Assembly: GCF_016464305.1 (NCBI RefSeq)
Contig: NZ_JAEIOJ010000001.1
Coordinates: 1 to 64,000 of the forward strand
Length of the DNA stretch: 64,000 nt
Origin: Umezawaea beigongshangensis
Lineage (GTDB): Bacteria > Actinomycetota > Actinomycetes > Mycobacteriales > Pseudonocardiaceae
Reading direction: 5' to 3'
Below the pieces are notes generated by a model. It was not told where the DNA came from and did not search any database. It was given only the letters and a program-made list of their open reading frames with translations. Each line of letters opens with the position of its first letter. Position 1 is the first letter of the stretch. Shown one piece after another: positions 26,077 through 36,428 of the stretch. The translations under genes were made by a program, and so were the position numbers.

Positions 26077-27470
26077 TCGACTGGTTGCAGCACTCGACCG
26101 GAGGGCTGCTGACGCTGTCCGCCGTCAGCATCGCCCTGCTGCTGTTGATGATCATCAAGTTCAAGGTCGAGCCGTTCATCGCGCTGCTGATCGCGGGCCT
26201 GCTGGTCGCGCTGGCGGCGGGCCTGCCCGTGGAGCAGATCGTCGGCTCCGCGCAGAAGAGCTCCGGCTCGCTGCTGGAGGGCGGCTTCGGCGGCATCCTC
26301 GGGCACATCGCCGCCATCATCGGCCTGGGCACGCTGCTCGGCGCCGTCCTGGAGGCATCCGGCGGCGCCGAGGTGCTCACCCGCACTCTGCTGCGGGCGT
26401 TCGGCGAGAAGCGAGCGCCGCTCGCGATGGGCCTGTCCGGCCTCATCTTCGGCGTCCCCGTCTTCTTCGACATCGGCATCTTCGTGCTGGCGCCGCTGGT
26501 GTACGTCGCGGCGAAGCAGTCCGGCCGCTCCATCGTGCTCTACGCGATGCCGCTGCTGGCGGGCCTGTCGGTGATGCACGCGTTCATGCCCCCGCACCCC
26601 GGTCCCGTCGCGGCGGCCGGTCTGCTGGGCGTGAGCCTCGGCTGGATCATCATCATGGGCCTGGCCTGCGCGATCCCGGCGTGGTTCGTCGGCGGTGTCC
26701 TGTACTCCACGTGGATCGGCAAGCGCATCGACGTGTCGGTGCCCGAGGAGATGCTCGCCGCGGCGCAGGTCGCGCGCGAGGGCGAGGAGCGCGGGGACGA
26801 GCCGCCGCTGTCGCTGGTGCTCGCCATCATCGGCATCCCGCTGGTGCTGATCCTCGCCGGCACGTTCGGCAGCATCCTGCTCCCCAAGGGCTCGACGGGC
26901 CTCGGCGTGACGACGTTCTTCGGCACCCCCGCGGTGGCGCTGACGATCGCGGTGCTGCTGGCGTTCTGGCTGCTGGGCACGCGGCGCGGCATGACCCGCG
27001 AGCAGATCACCGCCATGTCGGGGGCGTCGCTGCGTCCCGTGGCGATGATCCTGCTCGTCGTCGGCGCCGGCGGGTTCTTCGGCGCGGTGCTGTCGGCGAC
27101 CGGCGTGGGCAAGGTGCTCGCGACGTCGCTGTCCGACGCCGGTCTCCCGGTGATCGCGCTGGCCTACGTCATCAGCTGCGGCCTGCGCATCGCGCAGGGC
27201 TCGGCGACGGTGGCGATCGTGACCACGACGGGCATCGTGGCCCCGGTGGTGGCGGACCTGGACTACTCGCAGCCGCAGCTCGCGCTGATCGTGATGTCCG
27301 TCGCGGCCGGTTCGATCATCGCCTCGCACGTCAACGACGGCGGGTTCTGGATCGTGTCGCGCTACTTCGGCCTGTCGGTCAAGGAGACGCTCCAGACGTG
27401 GACGGTGCTGGAGACGATCCTGTCGGTGGTCGGCTTCGCGATGGCCGTGCTGCTCAGCGTCCTGGTCTAG
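26073..27470 (+). CDS. GntP-family proton symporter
   Basis: Inner-membrane transporter of 465 aa with about 12-14 hydrophobic helices. GntP-family blocks are visible: FGGILGHIAAIIGLGTLLG, FGVPVFFDIGIFVLAPLVY, HAFMPPHPGPVAAAGLLG and ASHVNDGGFWIVSRYFGLS. Family members take up gluconate, other sugar acids or D-serine (DsdX). With a D-amino-acid operon upstream, a D-amino acid or N-acyl derivative is a reasonable substrate, while the divergent kinase would fit a sugar acid. The choice cannot be made from sequence. Confidence 0.92.
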   Translation: MIDWLQHSTGGLLTLSAVSIALLLLMIIKFKVEPFIALLIAGLLVALAAGLPVEQIVGSAQKSSGSLLEGGFGGILGHIAAIIGLGTLLGAVLEASGGAEVLTRTLLRAFGEKRAPLAMGLSGLIFGVPVFFDIGIFVLAPLVYVAAKQSGRSIVLYAMPLLAGLSVMHAFMPPHPGPVAAAGLLGVSLGWIIIMGLACAIPAWFVGGVLYSTWIGKRIDVSVPEEMLAAAQVAREGEERGDEPPLSLVLAIIGIPLVLILAGTFGSILLPKGSTGLGVTTFFGTPAVALTIAVLLAFWLLGTRRGMTREQITAMSGASLRPVAMILLVVGAGGFFGAVLSATGVGKVLATSLSDAGLPVIALAYVISCGLRIAQGSATVAIVTTTGIVAPVVADLDYSQPQLALIVMSVAAGSIIASHVNDGGFWIVSRYFGLSVKETLQTWTVLETILSVVGFAMAVLLSVLV

Positions 27471-27480
27471 ACGCCCGAGC

Positions 27481-27523
27481 ACGACGACGCCCCGCCGCGG
27501 TCAGCGCGGCGGGGCGTCGTCGT
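27481..27523. terminator. Bidirectional terminator
   Basis: A perfect 19-bp stem (27481-27499 with 27505-27523) with loop GTCAG between the convergent transporter and lipoprotein genes. It starts 10 bases after one stop codon and five bases from the other. Confidence 0.8.
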
Positions 27524-27527
27524 CCCG

Positions 27528-28763
27528 TCAGACGCCCGCCTTCTCGCCCTCCGGGGTGGAGACGAACCACTTTCCGCCGACGCCCTGGCCCTTGGCGTCA
27601 CCGCACAGCACGTCGTCGGCGAAGGTGTAGAGCGGCCAGCCCGCGAGCGTGACCTGCTTGGTGCCGTCCTGGCGCACCACGGTGCCCACGAGCGCCCGGT
27701 CGACGCCCTGCACCTGGACGTCGTCGGTCTCGGTCAGCAGCGGCGGCCACTTCACGGCGCACGCGTCGACGCAGGTGGACACCGACGGGTTCGCGGTGTC
27801 GTCGTCGAACCGGTACAGCGTCATGCCCTCGGCGTCGGTCGCGACGACGCCCAGGTCGCCCACGGTCGCCGTGGTCAGCTTCAGCGCGGTGTTCTGCACG
27901 GCCTTCTTGCCGTCCGGAGCGGCGGCGAACCACGTGCCGCCCACGCCCTGTCCCTTCGCGTCACCGGGGGCCTGGTCCTGCGCGAACGTGTAGAGCGGCC
28001 AGCCGCCGACGGTGACCTGCTTCGTGCCGTCGGGCCGGTCGAGCGTGGCCACGAGCGACTGGTCCACGCCCTGCACCCGCACGGGGTCGGCGGTGGCCAG
28101 CAGCGGCGGCCACTTCACCGCGCAGTCGCCGGCGCAGGTGGAGGTCGGCGGGTTGTTGGTGTCGGCGTCGAAGCGGTACAGCGTCAGCCCGGCCGGGTTC
28201 GTCAGCACCGTGCCCAGGCCGGGCACGACGGCCGTCTTCAGCTCGGGACCGGCCGCGGCGGCACCGCCGCCGGTGGCCTTCTTGCCCTCGGCGGTCGCGG
28301 CGAACCACGTGCCGCCGACGCCGTGGCCCTTCCACTCGCCGGGAGCGGTGTCACCCGTGAAGGAGTAGATGGGCCAGCCGGCGACCGTGAGCTGCTTCGT
28401 GCCGTCCTCGCGCGCCACCGTGCCCACGAGGGACTGCTCGACGCCCTGCAGCGAGACGTTCTCCGGGTCGACGATCACGGCGGGCCACTTCTCGGCGCAC
28501 GCGTCGACGCAGGTGGACACGGACGGGTTCGCGGTGTCCTCGTCGAACCGGTACAGCGTGAAGCCCTCCGCGTCGGTCAGGACCTCGCCGAGAGGACCCA
28601 CCTCGGCGGTCTGCAACGACACCAGTGCGGCTGCGGCAGCGGGGCCCGCCTCCTGCTGGAGAGCCGGCTGCGTGCCGCCGGTCGTGCCGCCGCCGCACGC
28701 GCTGAGCAGCGTGAGGCCGACGGCGGCGGTCGCGGCGAGTACCGCAACGCGCTTGCGGATCAT
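27528..28763 (-). CDS. Lipoprotein with triplicated secreted-repeat domain
   Basis: Exported lipoprotein of 411 aa: signal peptide with lipobox LLSACGGG (Cys near residue 23). The mature part has three similar units of about 110-120 residues, each with TLYRFDxDTxNP, CxxxCAxKWPP(L/A), Q-x-V-D/E-x-x-L-V-x-T and GWPLYTF...GVGGTWFA. This is the secreted repeat domain PF03640 (COG4315), function unknown. Each unit has a paired Cys-x3-Cys that could bind metal or form a disulphide. No partner gene adjoins; the uvrA gene downstream of it is 220 bases away and unrelated. Confidence 0.88.
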   Translation of the reverse strand: MIRKRVAVLAATAAVGLTLLSACGGGTTGGTQPALQQEAGPAAAAALVSLQTAEVGPLGEVLTDAEGFTLYRFDEDTANPSVSTCVDACAEKWPAVIVDPENVSLQGVEQSLVGTVAREDGTKQLTVAGWPIYSFTGDTAPGEWKGHGVGGTWFAATAEGKKATGGGAAAAGPELKTAVVPGLGTVLTNPAGLTLYRFDADTNNPPTSTCAGDCAVKWPPLLATADPVRVQGVDQSLVATLDRPDGTKQVTVGGWPLYTFAQDQAPGDAKGQGVGGTWFAAAPDGKKAVQNTALKLTTATVGDLGVVATDAEGMTLYRFDDDTANPSVSTCVDACAVKWPPLLTETDDVQVQGVDRALVGTVVRQDGTKQVTLAGWPLYTFADDVLCGDAKGQGVGGKWFVSTPEGEKAGV

Positions 28764-28941
28764 GACGAACCTCCTCGGGGTTCGGCCGCGTGGTGTGCGT
28801 TGGCCGAAGATGCCCCTGACACGAGCCCCGCCGCGAGAAGGTTCAGCGGATCGCGGAAGTTCCGCGGATCGCCGGGCGCGGACGCCGCCGTCACGCCGTC
28901 ACGACCGGTCGCGACACCGCGAAGCGCGTCGCCGAGGCGCT

Positions 28942-28979
28942 GGCCCCGGCCCTCGGCGAGTTCGACGAGGGCCGGGGCC
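28942..28979 (-). terminator. Terminator of uvrA
   Basis: A perfect 14-bp stem (28942-28955 with 28966-28979), loop of ten bases, begins six bases after the uvrA stop on the minus strand. No T run follows. Confidence 0.6.
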
Positions 28980-28985
28980 GGCGAC

Positions 28986-31865
<2,880 letters not shown>

Positions 31866-32296
31866 TGGGTTCCCTTCGGGTGGTCTGTGGCGGCCCGGCG
31901 GGTCAGCTGCGACGCCGACGCACGACCGAACACACGTTCGAGCACCCTACTGGAGCAGTGCCCCCGGTGCACGGAGCACCGCTGGTTCGATCGGCCGGGA
32001 GGAGGGCCGCTCACCATGCTAGGGGCGACCACCGACAACAACGGCCCGTGCCCTCCCCGCATTCCCGGCGAGCACCGCACGAGGTGCGGATCACCCCTCC
32101 CGGCAGACCCCTCCGCACCAGTGGTGACGAGCCGGTGGGCGACACCGCGCCCTCCTCGCCGGAGTTCACTCGACCGAGTGGCAGCGAGCTTGTGCACCGC
32201 TCAGCCTCGAACGGGCTCTACCGGGCCGAGCGCTCCCGCTCCTAGGCTGGGTCTCCTCCACCACGACAAGCCTCCTAGCCGGGGAGAGGCGCACAC
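31866..32296. other. Divergent intergenic region, no gene
   Basis: This stretch of 431 bases separates uvrA (minus) from the mycothiol-dependent family gene (plus). It contains the LexA box at 31926-31941. No supported reading frame was found on either strand; the long open frames across it are continuations of antisense frames of uvrA. Confidence 0.6.
31926..31941. promoter_or_regulatory. LexA (SOS) box of uvrA
   Basis: On the minus strand TCGAACGTGTGTTCGG matches the actinobacterial and Gram-positive SOS consensus (CGAAC-N4-GTTCG) exactly in its core, 61 bases upstream of the uvrA start. SOS control of uvrA is well established in related bacteria. Confidence 0.8.
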
Positions 32297-33109
32297 ATGA
32301 GCTCTGCCAGCGCGTCGTCGGTACCGTCGACGCAGACCACCGCTCCGGTCCCGTCCGCCTCGCTGCCGTCACCGCGCGAGGAGGCATCGGGGCTGGTCCC
32401 GGTCACCGAACTGCTGCACGGCGTCGCGCTCGCGACCGAGGTGGTCCAGGAGTCCGTCGAGGCGCTCGACGCGACGGCCGTGCGAGCACCGAGCCTGCTG
32501 CCCGGCTGGAGCAGGGCCCACGTCATCACCCACCTGGCGCGCAACGCCGACGCGCTGGTGAACCTGCTCACCTGGGCGAAGACCGGTGTCGAACACCCCG
32601 CCTACGCGAGCAGGGCCGATCGGGACGCCGACATCGAGGAGGGTGCCAACCGGCCGCTGCAACTGCTGCGCGCCGACCTGGACTCGGCGTGCCTGCGCTT
32701 CGCCGCGGCGGCCGAGGCGCTGACCCCGAGCGCGTGGAACGCGGAGATCTCACCACCGGCCGGGGCCTCGATCCCCGCGCACCGGGTGCCGTTCCTGCGG
32801 CTGCGCGAGCTGTGGTTCCACCTCGTCGACCTGAACGTCGGGACGGGCTTCGGCGATCTGCCGCCCGAGCGCCTGGAGGCGTTCGTCGACGACGCCGTGT
32901 GCGTGCTGCGCACCCACGACGACGCGCCGCCGCTGCGCCTGGTCGTGGAACTGCCGGACGGACGTCAGCGGACCTGGGAGGTGGCCGCCGGCGGCGCGAG
33001 CCCGGACGAGGTGCGCGGCTCGGCGGCGGACGTGCTGGCCTGGCTCACGGGCCGCCACGACGGCACCGGCCTGATCGGCACCACGCCGGAGCTGCCCGAC
33101 TGGGCGTAG
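32297..33109 (+). CDS. Maleylpyruvate isomerase family mycothiol-dependent enzyme
   Basis: Thiol-dependent isomerase/transferase family of the DinB-like fold, 270 aa. Seen: SLLPGWSRAHVITHLARNADALVNLLTWA near residues 70-97, with the metal-binding His, and LRELWFHLVDLNVG near residue 175, plus a C-terminal SCP2-like part. In actinomycetes these use mycothiol. The substrate is unknown; true maleylpyruvate isomerases sit in gentisate clusters, which are absent here. Its 3' 145 bases are also coding on the opposite strand for the acyltransferase tail. Confidence 0.85.
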   Translation: MSSASASSVPSTQTTAPVPSASLPSPREEASGLVPVTELLHGVALATEVVQESVEALDATAVRAPSLLPGWSRAHVITHLARNADALVNLLTWAKTGVEHPAYASRADRDADIEEGANRPLQLLRADLDSACLRFAAAAEALTPSAWNAEISPPAGASIPAHRVPFLRLRELWFHLVDLNVGTGFGDLPPERLEAFVDDAVCVLRTHDDAPPLRLVVELPDGRQRTWEVAAGGASPDEVRGSAADVLAWLTGRHDGTGLIGTTPELPDWA

Positions 33110-34200
33110 ACCCACCGGACCGCGTGCAGGCGCAGGGCCAGCAGCAGGCGCACCAGGGCGGCGCCGCGCTCCGGCGCGGTCAGCCAGCGGTGGGCCGGAC
33201 GCTCGACCAGCACGGTCAGCGCCCAGCCCAGCAGCACCGCGGAGCCGAGGAAGCCGGCCAGCCACGACCACGGGCCGAACCCCAGCCCGACCAGTCCGCG
33301 CACGACGACCGCGCCGATCTCCTGGTGCACCAGGTACACGCCGTAGGAGATGCCGGCGAGCCAGGACACGGGCCTGGCCAGGGGCCGCGGGAGCGTCCGG
33401 TCCGGTCCGGCCGCCGCCGCGATCACCACGAGCAGCAGCAGTCCGAAGCCGACCGCGGAGACGGGCTCGGCGGAGTGCGCGCCGTCCGCCACGACGACGG
33501 CGACGAGCAGCGCGGCGAGGTGGGCCGCCGACAGCCGGCGCACCGACCACAGCCAGATCGCGACACCGGCGGCGAACAGCTGGGCGCGGTGCACGCCGAA
33601 GCCGTAGAACGCGGCCTGCACGAGCCCCGGCCCGTCCGCGAACGACCGCACGACCAGCGGAGCCAGGACCAGCACCCACAGCAGCGCCCGCAGCCACGGG
33701 CCGCGCCCGGCCCGGCGGCCGAACAGCAGCGCGCCCGCCGTGAAGGCGAACACCTGCACCGGGATCGTCCAGTGGGCGAAGTCGACCTGCCGCACCCCCG
33801 GCACCCACTGCTGGAGCAGCAGCAGGTTGGCCACCACGTCACGGGGTTCCAGGTGGCTCCAGCCCGCGGGCGCGAACCAGCGCAGCACGAGGTAGGTGAG
33901 CACGACGGCGGCGGCGTAGGCGGGCAGCAGCCGGGCGAGCCGGTTGCGCAGGAACCGGCCGGGCTCCCCCTTGGCCAGGGAGGCGCAGGCGAAGAACGCG
34001 GAGACCACCATCAGCGTGCTCGCGCCCACGTAGAGGGGGAACTCGAAGGCCGGTGCGCCGAACTCGGGGTGCAGGGACGGGCCGGTGTGGGTCGCGTGCT
34101 GGAGCAGCACCACCAGGACGGCGAGCACTCTCAGGACGTCCCAGTCGATCCGGCGAGCGGTCCTCGAAGGGGCGGCGGACGGCTGCGGGGCGTTCGACAC
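32965..34200 (-). CDS. Acyltransferase 3 family membrane protein
   Basis: Integral membrane O-acyltransferase of 411 aa with about ten hydrophobic helices. Family features: DWDVLRVLAVLVVLLQHATH at the N-terminus with the conserved His near residue 40, FLRNRLARLLPAY near residue 95 and GISYGVYLVHQEIGAVVV near residue 285. Likely acetylates or acylates a cell-envelope or secondary-metabolite glycan. The last 45 or so residues (after YAQSG) are low in hydrophobicity and lie antisense to the preceding gene, so the tail may be a late extension of the frame. Confidence 0.87.
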   Translation of the reverse strand: MSNAPQPSAAPSRTARRIDWDVLRVLAVLVVLLQHATHTGPSLHPEFGAPAFEFPLYVGASTLMVVSAFFACASLAKGEPGRFLRNRLARLLPAYAAAVVLTYLVLRWFAPAGWSHLEPRDVVANLLLLQQWVPGVRQVDFAHWTIPVQVFAFTAGALLFGRRAGRGPWLRALLWVLVLAPLVVRSFADGPGLVQAAFYGFGVHRAQLFAAGVAIWLWSVRRLSAAHLAALLVAVVVADGAHSAEPVSAVGFGLLLLVVIAAAAGPDRTLPRPLARPVSWLAGISYGVYLVHQEIGAVVVRGLVGLGFGPWSWLAGFLGSAVLLGWALTVLVERPAHRWLTAPERGAALVRLLLALRLHAVRWVYAQSGSSGVVPIRPVPSWRPVSQASTSAAEPRTSSGLAPPAATSQVR

Positions 34201-34332
34201 GGGTGAGCAGACCTGTTCGGCAGTGTGCGGCGTACGTCGGACGGGGGGCGAGAATGATCCCTCCGGCTGCTTGACAGTAGGCGGTCAACCTGTAGGGAGC
34301 CTGAAGGTGACCGGACGACTACGGTCGGCGGC

Positions 34333-35010
34333 GTGGACGTATCCCAGGACTACACAGGCCACGTCGAGCCGGGCGGACCGGCGACGCGCCGCGTGCTCGA
34401 CGCGCTGACCATCACGAAGATCTCCGTGGGCCCCATGGACAACAACGCCTACCTGCTGGTGTGCCGCGCGACCGGCGAGGCGCTGCTGGTCGACGCGGCG
34501 GCCGATGCTGGACGACTGGCCGACCTCGTGAACTCCGACACCTCGTCGCCGCGGCTGCGCGCGGTGCTGACGACCCACCAGCACGCCGACCACTGGCAGG
34601 CGCTCGCCGAGGTGGCCGAGGCGAACGGCGCCCGCACGATCGCGCACGAGCTGGACGCGGGCCCGCTGCCGGTGCGCCCGGACCAGCACGTGTCGCACGG
34701 CGACACGATCCACGTGGGCGACGTGCCGCTGGAGATCGTCCACCTGCGCGGCCACACGCCGGGCTCGATCGCGGTCCTGCACCGCGACCCGGCGGGCCAC
34801 CCGCACCTGTTCACGGGCGACTCGCTCTTCCCCGGCGGCCCCGGGCGGACGACGAGCCCGGAGGACTTCAAGAGCCTGATGGACGACTTGGAGACCCAGG
34901 TCTTCGGCGAGCTGCCCGACGACACCTGGTTCTACCCCGGCCACGGGGACGACTCCACGCTCGGAGCGGAGCGTCCCGAGCTCGGCGAGTGGCGGGAACG
35001 CGGTTGGTGA
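34333..35010 (+). CDS. MBL-fold metallo-hydrolase (glyoxalase II-like)
   Basis: Metallo-beta-lactamase fold hydrolase of 225 aa. Seen: VGPMDNNAYLLVCR, metal-binding THQHADHWQAL near residue 80, GHTPGSIAV near residue 140, LFTGDSLFPGG near residue 160 with the bridging Asp, and [13 protein letters not shown] near residue 200. Function resembles hydroxyacylglutathione-hydrolase-like enzymes, substrate unknown. Its stop overlaps the next gene's start as TGATG. A diverged copy of its last 68 codons occurs again at 37810-38015, on the far side of two foreign-looking genes. Confidence 0.9.
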   Translation: MDVSQDYTGHVEPGGPATRRVLDALTITKISVGPMDNNAYLLVCRATGEALLVDAAADAGRLADLVNSDTSSPRLRAVLTTHQHADHWQALAEVAEANGARTIAHELDAGPLPVRPDQHVSHGDTIHVGDVPLEIVHLRGHTPGSIAVLHRDPAGHPHLFTGDSLFPGGPGRTTSPEDFKSLMDDLETQVFGELPDDTWFYPGHGDDSTLGAERPELGEWRERGW

Positions 35011-36362
35011 TGCCGCGGATTCCGGACAGCCGCCGCGAGAGCGTTCGCGATCTTCTGCGAGCAGGGTTGATCAGTGCGGGTGACCGGTTGCGGTTCACCC
35101 GCCCCAGGGCACGCGAGGAACACGTCGCCACGGTGTCACCAGAAGGACGCATCGTCCTGACGGATGGCACGGAGTACGACACTCCGTCGGACGCCGCGAA
35201 GGCGGCCGGTGGAACCCCGGTCAACGGCTGGATCGCATGGCGCACCGACGCGAACCGGACCTTGGCGTCCCTGCGCAACCAGCTACGTGACGCCACGACC
35301 GGGACCGCCCCGCCGGACACGCCGCACGAGTACCTGAGCGAGGTCGGCGAACAGCTGAGAGCAGGCGAGGCCGTCTCGGTCACAGTCCGCGAACTGCTCA
35401 GGCACTGGAACGCCCGGAGCCGTGGTACTCGGATCACCAGACGTGTCGAGAAGGACCTCACGAGCCAAGGGCTGCAAACCTTCCCGCACTTCCGGGATGT
35501 CACACTCGATTCGCTGGTGCGGTTCTCGATGGTCGATGCCGAAGAGACCTCCGACCCGTCGGCCGATTCCGTGCTCGACGTGCACAGGTCGCCCACGTCG
35601 CCCGAACTCGAAGACGACACCGGGGACGACGATCCGCCACAGATCGGGCTGAAGGTCGGCAACCTGCCGTCCGCGCTCGGCGGGGTGACCGCGGTGACGC
35701 GGGAGAGCACCATCGAGCAGGCGATCACACTGATGCAGATCGACGATTTCTCCCAACTGGCCGTCCTGTCGCCCAACAAGCGCACACTGACTGGCGCGGT
35801 CACCTGGAAATCAATTGCCATCGCGCGGCACATCAATCCGGGCGCAACACTACTAGATTGCATCGCAGACGCTCAGGAGATCTCTTACGATCAGGACTTG
35901 GTGGACGTCCTCGGCGTCCTGCAGAGCGTGGGATTCGTCTTCGTCCGCAACGAGGTGAACGAAGTCAGCGGCATCGTGACGGCGGCCGACCTGGCGCACG
36001 CTTACGGCGACATGGCCACCCCGTTCTTCCTGATCGGAGAACTGGACCAACTGCTGCGCCACATCGTAGCCAGCCATATCCCGCTGTCGGACGTCGTGAC
36101 GCTGTGCGATCCTTCCGGAGATCGTGACATCGCGTCGTTCGATCAACTGACCATGGGTGACTACGAACGCACCCTGCAGAACCCGGATGCGTGGAACCGA
36201 CTGAGCACCAAGCTGGACCGGGTCCTCTTCTGTCAACGCCTGGAGTTGATACGAGATATCCGCAACGACATCACGCACTTCAATCCGGAAGACATCCCGC
36301 CGAACACGGTCGACATGCTGCGCAATCTCCTGCGCATGGTGAGGCTCAACCTGCCCGTTTGA
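35010..36362 (+). CDS. RAMA-CBS-HEPN protein, candidate modified-DNA sensor with RNase domain
   Basis: No described full-length family is recognised for this 450-aa protein. Domains seen: residues 7-92 resemble the RAMA domain (RESVRDLLRAGLISAGDRL, then GTEYDTPSDAAKAAGGTPVN and GWIAWR), which in other proteins is linked to restriction and adenine methylation; 105-175 a winged-helix-like segment; 225-335 a CBS pair (STIEQAITLMQIDDFSQLAV; GIVTAADL); 340-447 a HEPN-like helical domain with R418-x4-H423 in RDIRNDITHF, the HEPN ribonuclease signature. ATG at 35010 overlaps the metallo-hydrolase stop. Base composition is visibly lower in GC than its neighbours, which suggests transfer. A DNA-sensing, nucleotide-gated, RNA-cutting defence effector is inferred. 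Confidence 0.75.
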   Translation: MPRIPDSRRESVRDLLRAGLISAGDRLRFTRPRAREEHVATVSPEGRIVLTDGTEYDTPSDAAKAAGGTPVNGWIAWRTDANRTLASLRNQLRDATTGTAPPDTPHEYLSEVGEQLRAGEAVSVTVRELLRHWNARSRGTRITRRVEKDLTSQGLQTFPHFRDVTLDSLVRFSMVDAEETSDPSADSVLDVHRSPTSPELEDDTGDDDPPQIGLKVGNLPSALGGVTAVTRESTIEQAITLMQIDDFSQLAVLSPNKRTLTGAVTWKSIAIARHINPGATLLDCIADAQEISYDQDLVDVLGVLQSVGFVFVRNEVNEVSGIVTAADLAHAYGDMATPFFLIGELDQLLRHIVASHIPLSDVVTLCDPSGDRDIASFDQLTMGDYERTLQNPDAWNRLSTKLDRVLFCQRLELIRDIRNDITHFNPEDIPPNTVDMLRNLLRMVRLNLPV

Positions 36363-36428
36363 CCGATCGGATTCCCACACCGCTGCCGGTCGACCCGCTG
36401 GGTGAAGACCCACGGGTCGACCGGGTGG

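Noticed and set aside
31866-32296. Short plus-strand open frames upstream of the mycothiol-dependent family gene
   Set aside because: They lack ribosome sites and domains, and continue antisense frames of uvrA.
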